The notes: generated by a model not told the origin, from the letters alone. Shown: positions 1 through 8,095, counted from the stretch's first letter. The stretch is DNA of 14,003 bases from Desulfobacterales bacterium (GCA_013375385.1 JABXJY010000035.1:1546-15548); one strand, 5' to 3'. Program-made: numbers and translations.

Positions 1-288
1 GCAAATTGTTATGCAGGCGCCACAGTGGGTGCACCGTTCCTCATTGCGAATAACGTTCTGGGAGAGCGACTGGATTCTCACCCCATTTTCAGTTAAGTAC
101 CGTATACCTTTATCATATTCTTCCTGTTCCCCGGTTAACTCTAACACCATTAAGCCTTCCTTTTCCGGGGTAACTGACGCCTTTAAGATGTTAAATTCAA
201 GGTTATAATCCTTAACGAGTCGGTATATGATAGGCCGGTCTGCCAGGCGCCTGGAAAAGTGCAGAACGATTCTTTTGGAAACACTCAT
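1..288 (-). CDS. NIL-domain 4Fe-4S ferredoxin, homocysteine biosynthesis partner (partial)
   Basis: The gene reads leftwards from an ATG at 286-288 and runs off the window edge, so only the first 96 codons are visible. Residues 1-80 form a NIL domain, the small domain also found at the C-terminus of methionine ABC transporter ATPases. It is followed by the first iron-sulfur motif, C86-x2-C89-x2-C92-x3-C96. A second cluster is expected beyond the edge. The start lies 10 nt after the stop of the COG1900/DUF39 gene, and its ribosome binding site (AGGGGTGG) overlaps that stop codon, so the two are co-transcribed and probably translationally coupled. In methanogens the same pair (MA1821-MA1822) is needed to make homocysteine from aspartate semialdehyde and sulfide, with the ferredoxin supplying reducing power. 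Family assignment is firm; the role here rests on the neighbour. Confidence 0.87.
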   Translation of the reverse strand, partial: MSVSKRIVLHFSRRLADRPIIYRLVKDYNLEFNILKASVTPEKEGLMVLELTGEQEEYDKGIRYLTENGVRIQSLSQNVIRNEERCTHCGACITIC

Positions 289-298
289 TTCGCCACCC

Positions 299-1504
299 CT
301 ATTCTATTGGGCGCTCTCTAAGAGGCTTGGTAGTCACATCCGATTCCACACCAGGTAGAGGTGCCACCGGTTCAGTCAACAGGAATTTCCCGCTTAGTAT
401 CCACTCTTTCAGGGTGGTAGCAATCTCCACCGCTCTTGGGTAGCTGGACAGGGAAGCCGTGGGCACCTCCTTACCCTCAATTTGTATGGTACCGGTCCTG
501 AGTTGCGCATAGCTGACCTCTCCCAGGATCTCGGGCTTCCTTTGGGGGTAGGCCTCGGAATAGTCTACGACTGGGGCAAGAATATCGGCGTCTGTCACTA
601 CCGTGTATTTCAGGATCTCATCGGACAGTATGGGTATAGGAACCCCAATTCCCACCGCCATGGTGCAACCATAGCCCAGCATGCTTATCCCTCGCAACCA
701 CTCGGGCTTCATGTTCTTTAGGTCTCCAATTACGGCCAGCGTTCCCGCCGGTCGCCAGGGTACACCGTGGTCCCCTCTGAGGACATTGGGGTTGTGCTGG
801 GTGCCGTGCCAGGCCACATACCCCATGCCACCCCCGAGGAATATCCTGGTGCCTATGCCGATGGTCTTATAGTGCGGGTCATTCAATAGTGGAGACAGGT
901 GTCCAGCACTACAATAGTTGGCATTGCCTAAATTGGGTTTTAGCACACCCATGTAAGTGTAGAGCATCCTATCCGAGAGGTTCACCGCTATATTGTAGTT
1001 TTGGTAAGCGTTCCTGAAATTCAAGAGCACTGCCTCATTGAGGTCTGTCATGTTGATCCAGGTTTCAAGCCTCTTCCTCGGGTAGCAGTCTGTCCCGTAG
1101 GCAGTGGCTGCGAGCCTTATATCCTTTCCTGCCACCAGCTCTTCGATGACATGTCCGCCGCCATAATTGAATTCGCCGGGATAGAGCCTGTTTCTTGGGT
1201 CATCGTCAGGAAGGGCATTCGCACCAATATATATGTCCACCGCTGCCAACCCGGTATAGGCCTGAACATCATTGAGATAGGCGGTGCCACCACCAAGCTT
1301 TATTCGTGGTTGAGAGTGTCCAATGTTAAGGCAGGCCCCGGATGAGCACATGGGACCGAACGTACCGGTAGTAACCACATCTACGTCCATAGCGGCCTTT
1401 TTCACGCCCTTCTCCTTAACAACGTCTATTATCTCTTCAGCAGTAACTACTACTACCTTGCCCTGTCGTATCTTTTCGTTTATTTCCTCTATCGTTTTTG
1501 CCAT
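299..1504 (-). CDS. Homocysteine biosynthesis protein (COG1900/DUF39 family)
   Basis: A 401-residue protein covering the usual full length of the COG1900/DUF39 family. In this family, aspartate semialdehyde and sulfide are converted to homocysteine without O-acylhomoserine intermediates (shown for Methanosarcina MA1821). Conserved cysteines sit at C53 and C58 in PMCSSGACLN and at C140 in GTDCYPRK; family members depend on cysteines in these regions for persulfide chemistry. Another cysteine, C198, lies in NYCSAGHLSPLL. Glycine-rich segments (LGGGTAYL near residue 70, LGGGMGY near 225) are typical. The ATG start has an AGGGATAAGG ribosome binding site. The NIL-ferredoxin partner follows 10 nt downstream. 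Upstream is a promoter with an apparent operator, so expression is probably repressor-controlled. Cytoplasmic, with no signal peptide. The homocysteine role is inferred from the family. Confidence 0.9.
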   Translation of the reverse strand: MAKTIEEINEKIRQGKVVVVTAEEIIDVVKEKGVKKAAMDVDVVTTGTFGPMCSSGACLNIGHSQPRIKLGGGTAYLNDVQAYTGLAAVDIYIGANALPDDDPRNRLYPGEFNYGGGHVIEELVAGKDIRLAATAYGTDCYPRKRLETWINMTDLNEAVLLNFRNAYQNYNIAVNLSDRMLYTYMGVLKPNLGNANYCSAGHLSPLLNDPHYKTIGIGTRIFLGGGMGYVAWHGTQHNPNVLRGDHGVPWRPAGTLAVIGDLKNMKPEWLRGISMLGYGCTMAVGIGVPIPILSDEILKYTVVTDADILAPVVDYSEAYPQRKPEILGEVSYAQLRTGTIQIEGKEVPTASLSSYPRAVEIATTLKEWILSGKFLLTEPVAPLPGVESDVTTKPLRERPIE

Positions 1505-1590
1505 ACCTTATCCCTATGACGCTCGACCAACTCTTGCAGTGTTACAGACTTTAAGACCTTGCCTCTTGCTACCTTTACCTCATCCTAAAT

Positions 1591-1607
1591 GTTGCGGGTC
1601 ACGCAAC
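1591..1607 (-). other. Stem-loop in the homocysteine operon leader
   Basis: On the minus strand, a 6-bp stem GTTGCG/CGCAAC with a 5-nt loop lies about 30 nt into a roughly 130-nt untranslated leader ahead of the COG1900 gene. I could not match the leader to a SAM, cobalamin or other known riboswitch consensus. No U-tract follows, so it is not an intrinsic terminator. It could be a small regulatory fold or chance. Confidence 0.25.
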
Positions 1608-1619
1608 GGTACCTTTTTG

Positions 1620-1635
1620 TTGACCGAATGGTCAA
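1620..1635. promoter_or_regulatory. TetR-type palindromic operator
   Basis: A perfect 6-bp inverted repeat TTGACC-GAAT-GGTCAA. The TGACCGAATGGTCA core resembles operators of TetR/AcrR-family repressors. It begins where transcription from the minus-strand promoter at 1643-1670 should start, so a bound protein would block initiation of the homocysteine operon. It may also influence the divergent POR operon. No regulator gene is in the window, so the protein is unknown. Confidence 0.55.
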
Positions 1636-1642
1636 ATGGTGA

Positions 1643-1670
1643 TCTATATCAATAGAGACATAATTGTCAA
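1643..1670 (-). promoter_or_regulatory. Sigma70-like promoter of the homocysteine operon
   Basis: On the minus strand there is a perfect -35 TTGACA (1665-1670), a 16-bp spacer and a -10 TATAGA (1643-1648, 4 of 6 consensus bases). The predicted start near 1636 falls directly against the palindrome at 1620-1635. Confidence 0.55.
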
Positions 1671-1835
1671 GAAAATAAAGGACGGACAAATAACTCTTGA
1701 CAACCCCGGAATTATGTGGTGGAGGAATCAAGACTGGATATCCAATGTTGTGCCTTTGAAGGGAGGGCCATGAGAGTCCGGGATAGTGTGAGAGAAGCTG
1801 GTTCAGGAACCCTGTCATCGAAGCGAGGTCCGAAG

Positions 1836-2369
1836 ATGATAGAGATAAGACTTCAAGGGAGGGGAGGACAGGGGGTTGTTGTTGCTTCTGAGATTCTTGC
1901 ACGGGCGTGTTTTGAAGAAGGCATGTATCCCCAGTGTTATTCCCTCTTTGGCGGTGAAAGGCGGGGCGCTCCTGTGGCTGCCTTTGTCAGGATAAGTGAT
2001 AGCAAGATCTATCTTAAATGTGATATCGATCACCCCAATCATCTTGTTCTATTTGACAAAACTCTCTTTGACGAAAAAGAAATTCTTGAGCGGGTAGTAC
2101 CTGGAGGATTTCTGTTATTTAATATGGATGAATATCAATCAGATGCCTTGGAAAACTATACCGTTGGTACAATAGACGCCCTTGAAATTTCAAAGAAAAA
2201 TGCATTGGGGGCCATGGTGAATACAGCTATTTTGGGGGCATATATTCGTCTGACCCAGATTGTCAGCCTCGATAGACTCCTGAAGGTTATTACAGAGACT
2301 GTTCCTGGGGCTATTGACCAAAACGTAGTCGCAGCCAGAGAGGCCTATGAAAGGGTTTCTATTATTTGA
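1836..2369 (+). CDS. porG: Pyruvate:ferredoxin oxidoreductase, gamma subunit
   Basis: A 177-residue gamma subunit of the 2-oxoacid:ferredoxin oxidoreductase family, which cleaves or forms 2-oxoacids using CoA and ferredoxin. The diagnostic glycine-rich motif GRGGQGVVVASEIL lies at residues 8-21, followed by the typical YSLFGGERRGAPVAAFVRIS segment. The chosen ATG (1836) begins MIEIRLQGRGGQG as in homologues and has a GAGGT ribosome binding site. An in-frame ATG at 1770 has an even stronger site (GGGAGGG) and would add 22 residues with no family similarity, so a longer form cannot be excluded. It is the first gene of the POR operon, with the next gene starting 21 nt downstream. No convincing plus-strand promoter was found upstream. 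Confidence 0.9.
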   Translation: MIEIRLQGRGGQGVVVASEILARACFEEGMYPQCYSLFGGERRGAPVAAFVRISDSKIYLKCDIDHPNHLVLFDKTLFDEKEILERVVPGGFLLFNMDEYQSDALENYTVGTIDALEISKKNALGAMVNTAILGAYIRLTQIVSLDRLLKVITETVPGAIDQNVVAAREAYERVSII

Positions 2370-2390
2370 GGAAAAGGGGTTTGAGTTCCA

Positions 2391-4154
2391 ATGGTACCAC
2401 CGAACAGGGCTGTTTTGAACAAGAGCGAACCACTTACAGCCGTCTCTTTTGATACCTCACTCATCTTTAAGACAGGAAGTCAAAGGGCGGAGCGGCCGGT
2501 TTTTGTCAATAAGGTTGCTCCCTGCTGTCATGCTTGCCCCATTGGTATTGACATTCCCGCCGCCTTCCATAGGGCATCAAGAGGGGATATCGATGGAGCC
2601 CTGCGGATTTATCTTGAGGAAAATCCCCTGCCTGGTGTCTGCGGCAGGGTCTGCTATCACCCCTGTGAAGCCGAATGCAATCGGGGGAATTTTGACGAAT
2701 CCATCAATACTCGGAGTTTTGAACGCTTCTTATCTGACCGCGGTCAGGTAGCTATAAGGACGGGTGTCCCGGTTCATTCAAGAAGAGAAAGAATTGCAGT
2801 CATAGGCTCAGGCCCGGCTGGTTTGAGTGCTGCCTATCATCTGGCCAGATCAGGGTATCATATTACCCTATTTGAGGCCAAATCAGAGCCAGGGGGTATG
2901 CTGCGGTATGGCATCCCTTCCTACCGCCTACCGCGGCCTATCCTTGACCGTGAAATTGAAAGAATACACTCACTGGGGATACAGACACGCCTTGGGGCAA
3001 CGGTTGGCAAAGATCTGGGCTTCAAAGAGCTTGAATCATTCGATGCGGTCTTTATCTCCATCGGACTTCAGTCAGGGACAACCCTGTTTGAAACGGACTC
3101 CCCGGAGGGTGATATCTTGACAGGTCTGGATTTCTTGGCTGATCCTCAGAGATGGTCTCTGGAAGACGATACACAAAAGACCCTTATCATTGGAGGTGGT
3201 AATGTTGCCATAGACGCGGCTCGAAGTCTCCTGCGACTCCGCAAGGGGAAAGGGGGTAATATTACGGTACTGGTTCCTGAATCCAGGGATCAAATGCCGG
3301 CACTTCCGGAAGAGGTCAAAGAGGCACTGGAGGAGGGAATAGCCATTCTAAACGGGTGGGCCCCTCACAGACTTCATAGAGGGAATGGGAGCCCTTTTTC
3401 TCTTGATTTCTGCAGGGCAGAGGTAAAAAGAGATGAGGAATCTGGGGCCGTGGAGATCATCCGCGTAGGGGAGAAAATCCAGAAGTATACGGCGGACAGG
3501 ATCATTGTTGCCATCGGGCAAAGCATGAAGTCCGATAATCTGCCTGAGGGTATTGAGATAAGACAGGGAAAGATCGTTACGGATCGATTCGGGAGAACAT
3601 CTCTTCCCAAGGTTTTTTCAGGTGGAGACGCAATAGGGGGGAAGGCCTTTGTTGCAGATGCAATTGCCAGCGGTAAAATGGGGGCCCTATCCATCTCCTG
3701 TTTCATTGAAGGCAGAGATGTTGAGACGGCGTTTGAGACCCATCAAATAGGCAGCAGTCAAACATTTTCTTTTCAACATTTCATTGAAGGCCCTCAAGAA
3801 AATTCGGTTGATCTGAAAAGAGTGGTCTCCTTTGATCAGATAAATACCCTCTTCTTCTCCGGGGCTGCTCGAAATAATCCTGATGAGCTGGAACCTGAAG
3901 CGAGAAAAAAGACAGGTGAGGAGGTAAGCTGCGGAGTTGACCCCGCACGGATGGATGAAGAGATTTGTCGCTGTTTTAGATGCGGAACCTGTAGTGACTG
4001 CGAAATCTGTCTAGACTTCTGTCCGGACATATCCATCATTAGAGATGCACAATTGGGGATCTATAGTTTTGATGCTGATTACTGCAAAGGTTGCGGTGTC
4101 TGTTCTGTGGCCTGCCCGAGAGGTGTCATTGAGATGGTGGGGGAAACAAGATGA
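2391..4154 (+). CDS. GltD-like FAD/NAD(P) oxidoreductase fused to 2x[4Fe-4S] ferredoxin (POR delta position)
   Basis: A 587-residue fusion. Residues 40-115 form the iron-sulfur N-terminal domain of the glutamate synthase small subunit/NfnB family (cysteines 45, 46, 49, 84, 88, 92, 96). Residues 134-440 are the flavoprotein core, with an FAD-binding VIGSGPAGLSA (136-146), an NAD(P)-binding IIGGGNVAIDAA (266-277) and the late FSGGDAIGG (409-417). A linker of about 90 residues leads to a two-cluster ferredoxin: C534-x2-C537-x2-C540-x3-C544 and C565-x2-C568-x2-C571-x3-C575. The ferredoxin part takes the place of the POR delta subunit (PorD). The flavin part should let the complex exchange electrons with NADH or NADPH. 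Which nucleotide is used, and whether bifurcation occurs, cannot be read from sequence. The stop overlaps the next start (ATGA). Ribosome binding site AAGGGG. Confidence 0.88.
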   Translation: MVPPNRAVLNKSEPLTAVSFDTSLIFKTGSQRAERPVFVNKVAPCCHACPIGIDIPAAFHRASRGDIDGALRIYLEENPLPGVCGRVCYHPCEAECNRGNFDESINTRSFERFLSDRGQVAIRTGVPVHSRRERIAVIGSGPAGLSAAYHLARSGYHITLFEAKSEPGGMLRYGIPSYRLPRPILDREIERIHSLGIQTRLGATVGKDLGFKELESFDAVFISIGLQSGTTLFETDSPEGDILTGLDFLADPQRWSLEDDTQKTLIIGGGNVAIDAARSLLRLRKGKGGNITVLVPESRDQMPALPEEVKEALEEGIAILNGWAPHRLHRGNGSPFSLDFCRAEVKRDEESGAVEIIRVGEKIQKYTADRIIVAIGQSMKSDNLPEGIEIRQGKIVTDRFGRTSLPKVFSGGDAIGGKAFVADAIASGKMGALSISCFIEGRDVETAFETHQIGSSQTFSFQHFIEGPQENSVDLKRVVSFDQINTLFFSGAARNNPDELEPEARKKTGEEVSCGVDPARMDEEICRCFRCGTCSDCEICLDFCPDISIIRDAQLGIYSFDADYCKGCGVCSVACPRGVIEMVGETR

Positions 4155-5320
4155 GAATGTTTCTGACAGGTAACCATGCCGCTGCCTACGGGGCAAGACT
4201 GGCCAGGCCCCAGGTCATTGCAGCCTACCCTATTACCCCCCAGAGTCCCATCTATGAAAAGCTTTCCGAATGGGATGGACAAGGGGTATTGGGTGCAAGG
4301 ATGATGCGGGTAGAATCGGAACACTCGGCCATGGCAGCATGCATCTCCGCCTCGCTGACCGGCGTGAGAACCTTTACGGCAACGGCATCACAGGGACTGG
4401 CCCTCATGCATGAGCTATTACACTTTGCCTCCGGGATGAGAGTTCCCATTGTCCTGGTTAATGTCAACCGTTCCATGGCAGGGCCCTGGAGTTTTTGGAG
4501 TGAGCAGACAGATAGTCTCTCACAGAGAGATACCGGCTGGCTGCAATTCTACGTAGCCGATAATCAGGAGGCCCTGGACACGGTTATCCAGGCATTTAAG
4601 ATATCTGAGACCGTACTTCTTCCCACCATAGTTGTCTTGGAGGCCTTTTATATTTCCCACTTTATGGAACCTGTTGAGGTACCCGATCAAAGGTTGATCG
4701 ACGAGTTTTTGCCGCCTTTTGAACCTCCATTCAAATTGGATACGGACAACCCCGCCTCTTTTTGTCAGGTAGTCTCCCAGAGTCAATATGCAGAATTTCG
4801 CATACAGCGGCACATGGCCATGGAAGATGCCTTGGAGGTGGCTGAGGTTGTTGACAGGGAATACAGAGAGCGGTTTGGCAGGGGATACGGTCTGTTGGAG
4901 TGCTACCGCCTTGAGGATGCTGACACTGTCTTGGTAACCGCCGCTACGATTGGCTCTACAGCAAGGGTAACTATCGATGCATTGAGGGAGGAGGGCAGGA
5001 AGGTGGGGATGGTCAGGATCAGGCTCTTCAGGCCTTTTCCCAAGGCAAAATTGATTGAGGCATTGAATCATGCCAAGAAGATTGCTGTTATTGATCGGAA
5101 TCTTTCGCCTGGCCAGGAAGGGGTTTTCTGCGAGGAGCTGAAATCCGCACTCTATTCAAGGATAAACGGTATACCGGTATTTGGCTTTGTCCTGGGTCTC
5201 GGAGGAACCAATGTCTCACCGCTGCATATCAGAAAAGTATTTGATATTGCCGAAAAAATGAACGATGCCCCCTTGAAGCCAATCGTAAATATCGAGGATG
5301 AAGATGCCCTCGGAATATGA
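4151..5320 (+). CDS. porA: Pyruvate:ferredoxin oxidoreductase, alpha subunit
   Basis: A 389-residue alpha subunit of a multi-subunit POR, near the normal family length. The N-terminal pyrimidine-binding domain carries AAYPITPQSPIYEKL near residues 24-38, then VESEHSAM and ATASQGLALMHELLHFASGMRVP. The segment NRSMAGPWSFWSEQTDSL followed by QRDTGW is typical of pyruvate (or 2-oxoisovalerate) enzymes. It differs from the 2-oxoglutarate subunit KorA, so pyruvate is the favoured substrate. The C-terminal transketolase-like domain runs from about residue 255 (DTVLVTAATIG). The ATG overlaps the upstream stop by four bases, indicating translational coupling. An alternative ATG lies 6 nt further in. 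The gene overlaps the beta subunit by about 17-23 nt. Confidence 0.92.
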   Translation: MRMFLTGNHAAAYGARLARPQVIAAYPITPQSPIYEKLSEWDGQGVLGARMMRVESEHSAMAACISASLTGVRTFTATASQGLALMHELLHFASGMRVPIVLVNVNRSMAGPWSFWSEQTDSLSQRDTGWLQFYVADNQEALDTVIQAFKISETVLLPTIVVLEAFYISHFMEPVEVPDQRLIDEFLPPFEPPFKLDTDNPASFCQVVSQSQYAEFRIQRHMAMEDALEVAEVVDREYRERFGRGYGLLECYRLEDADTVLVTAATIGSTARVTIDALREEGRKVGMVRIRLFRPFPKAKLIEALNHAKKIAVIDRNLSPGQEGVFCEELKSALYSRINGIPVFGFVLGLGGTNVSPLHIRKVFDIAEKMNDAPLKPIVNIEDEDALGI

Positions 5321-6185
5321 TACGAGAGATAACCTCTATCCAGGACATATGGCCTGTGCGGGCTGTGGCGAGGTGCTTGGACTCAAACTTGTTTTGCAGG
5401 CGGTAGAGAGAAAGGCCATCTCTGTCGTGGTTCCGTCCTGCCTGGGAATAATGCTCGGCCCATTTCCGCACGCAACGTTCAAGATACCGGTTTTCCACGG
5501 TGCATTTGAGACCGCTGCCTCCAGTGCGGCTGGCATATCCAATGCCCTCCTGGCTCAAGGGGATGATGAGACTGCCGTGATTGCCCTGGCCGGGGACGGC
5601 GGCACAACGGACATCGGATTTCAGGCGCTCTCCGGTGCTGCCGACAGAAATGAAAATATCATCTACTGCTGTTTTGACAATGAGGCCTACATGAATACCG
5701 GGATCCAGTCAAGTTCCTCTACACCCCAGCTTGCCTGGACAGCGACCACACCCCTTGGAAAGCCCCTGAAGAAAAAAAACATGGTGGAGATCATGGGGGC
5801 TCACGAGGTCCCTTATTGCGCCTCGGCTTGCGCCTGCTTTCCCGATGATCTGCGGAGAAAGGTCACGGAGGCAAGAAAGATAAGGGGAATGAAATATATC
5901 CATGTCCTGTCGCCCTGCCCCACGGGATGGCGCTACCCGGAAAGTCTCACCGCTAACATCGGCAGACTGGCTGTCGAGACCAAGTATTACCCCCTCTATG
6001 AGATAAGGAACGGGCAGGAATATACGATAACTCACCAGCCCAAGAACCTTCCGGTAGGGGATTACCTTTTGGCTCAGGGTAGGTTTAAACACCTTGTGCA
6101 AAGGGATTTAGACACGATACAAGAGCAAGTGGATAAGAATTGGGATGAGTTGACGAAGAGAGAAAGCCGGAATCGCTCAGAGTAA
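5304..6185 (+). CDS. porB: Pyruvate:ferredoxin oxidoreductase, beta subunit
   Basis: The thiamine-diphosphate and [4Fe-4S]-binding beta subunit, about 293 residues. CAGCGE gives two cluster cysteines (C18 and C21 from this start); further conserved cysteines are in PSCLG and in SPCPTGW near the C-terminus. The ThDP motif begins at LAGDGGTTDIG and continues to FDNEAYMNTGIQ. NEAYMNTGIQ with PCPTGWRYP is the pyruvate-type signature. I chose ATG 5304 because the GAGG at 5294-5297 lies 6 nt upstream of it; ATG 5298, two codons earlier, would have no usable spacing. It overlaps the 3' end of the alpha gene, consistent with stoichiometric coupled translation. In the Thermotoga/Pyrococcus arrangement (gamma-delta-alpha-beta) it is the last subunit gene, and it is here too. 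Confidence 0.92.
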   Translation: MPSEYDTRDNLYPGHMACAGCGEVLGLKLVLQAVERKAISVVVPSCLGIMLGPFPHATFKIPVFHGAFETAASSAAGISNALLAQGDDETAVIALAGDGGTTDIGFQALSGAADRNENIIYCCFDNEAYMNTGIQSSSSTPQLAWTATTPLGKPLKKKNMVEIMGAHEVPYCASACACFPDDLRRKVTEARKIRGMKYIHVLSPCPTGWRYPESLTANIGRLAVETKYYPLYEIRNGQEYTITHQPKNLPVGDYLLAQGRFKHLVQRDLDTIQEQVDKNWDELTKRESRNRSE

Positions 6186-6230
6186 TCTACCCGGAAGAGA
6201 ACCCCGTACCAAACAGGAGGTGTCAGAGAA

Positions 6231-7517
6231 ATGAACCACTATGTTAACTATGAAGGAACCAAGATATATTTTCCCCTTCCACGGGGCTGGAACTTGATCT
6301 CCGGTCAGGACAAGCCGCCTGTTTCCGGGGTTACCGATCCGCTCCAGGAAATCAGGCGTGCCCTGGAGCATCCCATTGGATCACCAAAGATAGAGGAGCT
6401 GGCACGTCCCGGGATGGATGCTGTATTGCTGTTCGATGATCTCCAGCGGCCGACACCGGCTCACCTTGCTCTGCCTGAGATTATGGATCTGCTGAACCGG
6501 GCCGGTATCCCCGATGAACGGATGAGCGGAATCTGTGCCAGAGGAACGCACCCTGACCCCACGGTTGAGCAACTCAAGGGTAAGGTGGGTAAAGAGGCCT
6601 TTTCTCGTCTGGAGGGCCGCATTTTCTCCCACGATCCACATGCTTCGGACAATGTTATTATCGGCAGAACCCACCGGGGCACCGTGGTAGAAGTCAACGA
6701 GCGTGTTGCATTCGCCGATTTGATTATAGGCATCGGAGAGTGCATGCCTCACCCTGTTGCCGGATACGGAGGGGGATCTAAGCTTGTCATGCCGGGGGTA
6801 TGCTCCTATCGTTCCATTGCCGACCATCACTTTACGTGGATGCGCCATCGGAACTGCAGAGTGAATCTTCTGGATGGAAATCCCTTTTACGAAGACACCG
6901 TGGACGCCGGACGTCTGGCACGATTTACCTTTAAACTTGATCTCATCATTAACGAGAAAGAGGAGGTCATCCGGGCCTTTGCAGGAGATCCTATCGCAGA
7001 ACACCGGGAGGCTTCCCGGTATGCAGCATCCCTCTACGTGATCCCTCTGCCAAAGCTTGCCGATGTGACCATTACTTCGGCCTTTCCTCTGGAAGTGGGG
7101 GTTCAGGCGACAAGGGCCTTGGTCACGGCAGGTTTCTGTACACGATCAGGGGGAGCCATTATCTGGATTGCACCACAGAAAGAGGCAGGCCCTATTATGC
7201 CGTTGATAAAGGAAATGGGAAGTTCTCAGAGCGCTGGTGATTTCCATCGCCAGCTGATCGAGCAGGATATTCCCGGCCATCTCAAGGCGTTCGGTATTTC
7301 CTATATCATGCAGGTCGTATACTTTAAAGAACTGGCCGAGAAGTTCGACGTTTTCCATGTCACCGAGGGTCTTTCACGGGAGCAGGTGAATATGATGAAA
7401 TATTCATATTCCCCCACTCTTCAAGAGGCTATCGATCAGGTATCCGAAAAGATTCCACGAGCCGATGTGGCGATTTATCCATCAGGGGGCACCATCATCC
7501 CTGTCACTAAGACATGA
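6231..7517 (+). CDS. LarA-like nickel-pincer 2-hydroxyacid racemase (DUF2088)
   Basis: A 428-residue LarA-superfamily protein, close to the 424 residues of Lactobacillus plantarum lactate racemase. Expected landmarks are present: DDLQRPTP (69-76) with R73, ARGTHPD with H107, GECMPHPVAGYGGGSKLVMPG with H174 and K184 (the lysine that tethers the pincer cofactor), and ADHH with H199/H200 (nickel ligand). In the later region the usual Q-x2-K reads VQATR, so Q292 is kept but the lysine is arginine. This hints at a substrate other than lactate. The gene has a strong AGGAGGTG ribosome binding site and starts 45 nt after porB, so it probably belongs to the POR operon and may feed or drain a 2-hydroxyacid linked to the 2-oxoacid. 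No larB, larC or larE cofactor genes are nearby. Confidence 0.83.
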   Translation: MNHYVNYEGTKIYFPLPRGWNLISGQDKPPVSGVTDPLQEIRRALEHPIGSPKIEELARPGMDAVLLFDDLQRPTPAHLALPEIMDLLNRAGIPDERMSGICARGTHPDPTVEQLKGKVGKEAFSRLEGRIFSHDPHASDNVIIGRTHRGTVVEVNERVAFADLIIGIGECMPHPVAGYGGGSKLVMPGVCSYRSIADHHFTWMRHRNCRVNLLDGNPFYEDTVDAGRLARFTFKLDLIINEKEEVIRAFAGDPIAEHREASRYAASLYVIPLPKLADVTITSAFPLEVGVQATRALVTAGFCTRSGGAIIWIAPQKEAGPIMPLIKEMGSSQSAGDFHRQLIEQDIPGHLKAFGISYIMQVVYFKELAEKFDVFHVTEGLSREQVNMMKYSYSPTLQEAIDQVSEKIPRADVAIYPSGGTIIPVTKT

Positions 7518-7552
7518 GAGGTTCTTCTTCCCCTTTCACTTCCGTTCACCGC

Positions 7553-8095
7553 TCATTTCTGGGACTCAGTATCGAGTGTTTCGAGGATCCTGGAGCTGGC
7601 TCCAGCAGGCACGACGAGCCATAGGCGCTTCAGGTGGTTGGGTGACATCCGCTCCAGGGCACTCCGGAGCAGCTCGATAAAACGCTCTTTCTCCAGAGAA
7701 CCGTGCGAGGTCCCGAGAAAGGGGAGGGCGATCGATTGGAGCCTTCTGCTCTCAGCCTCCCGGAAGATCCCATCGAGGGCACTCACTATCCACTCCTCTC
7801 TCCACGAGGGATCCTGGTTGAGATCGTGCACAATCGCAAGCAAGCGAAGGGGGCGCTTGCCCTTCACGAGGACGGTGCCGGGTGTTTCGGGCCGTGTTTC
7901 AATCACCCGGGTCATCAGTCGCACCAGAGGTTCTCTGGGATCACGCACCCTGCGATCGGCGCTCAGGACGAGGAAGGTGTCCTCCTCGAAAGCCACACCG
8001 TCTACCGTGAAAGGCGGGCTATCTTCGGGCGCTGCAACAATATCAACGGATCCGAGCGATATCTCACGGGGATAACCGCCTCGAATCAGCCGCAA
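7553..8095 (-). CDS. Macro-domain-like protein
   Basis: A 180-residue protein. The C-terminal half reads like a macro domain: a strand-loop SIALPFLGTSHGSLEKERFI (121-140) resembling the ADP-ribose phosphate-binding loop LGTGxGG, then a helix and RLWLVVP. The N-terminal NAAN-type motif of classical macro domains is not evident, so ADP-ribose binding or hydrolysis is uncertain. No signal peptide or membrane segment. Translation appears to start at TTG (8093-8095) with an AGAGG site 6 nt upstream. In-frame codons extend back to an ATC directly after the stop of the MBL gene but contain no standard start. The gene follows the MBL hydrolase by about 31 nt, so they form an operon, and it converges with the LarA gene. 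Confidence 0.6.
   Translation of the reverse strand: MRLIRGGYPREISLGSVDIVAAPEDSPPFTVDGVAFEEDTFLVLSADRRVRDPREPLVRLMTRVIETRPETPGTVLVKGKRPLRLLAIVHDLNQDPSWREEWIVSALDGIFREAESRRLQSIALPFLGTSHGSLEKERFIELLRSALERMSPNHLKRLWLVVPAGASSRILETLDTESQK

Noticed and set aside
1505..1636. SAM-type riboswitch in the homocysteine operon leader
   Set aside because: The leader lacks the conserved cores of the SAM and SAH riboswitch classes I can recall; only one small hairpin is visible.
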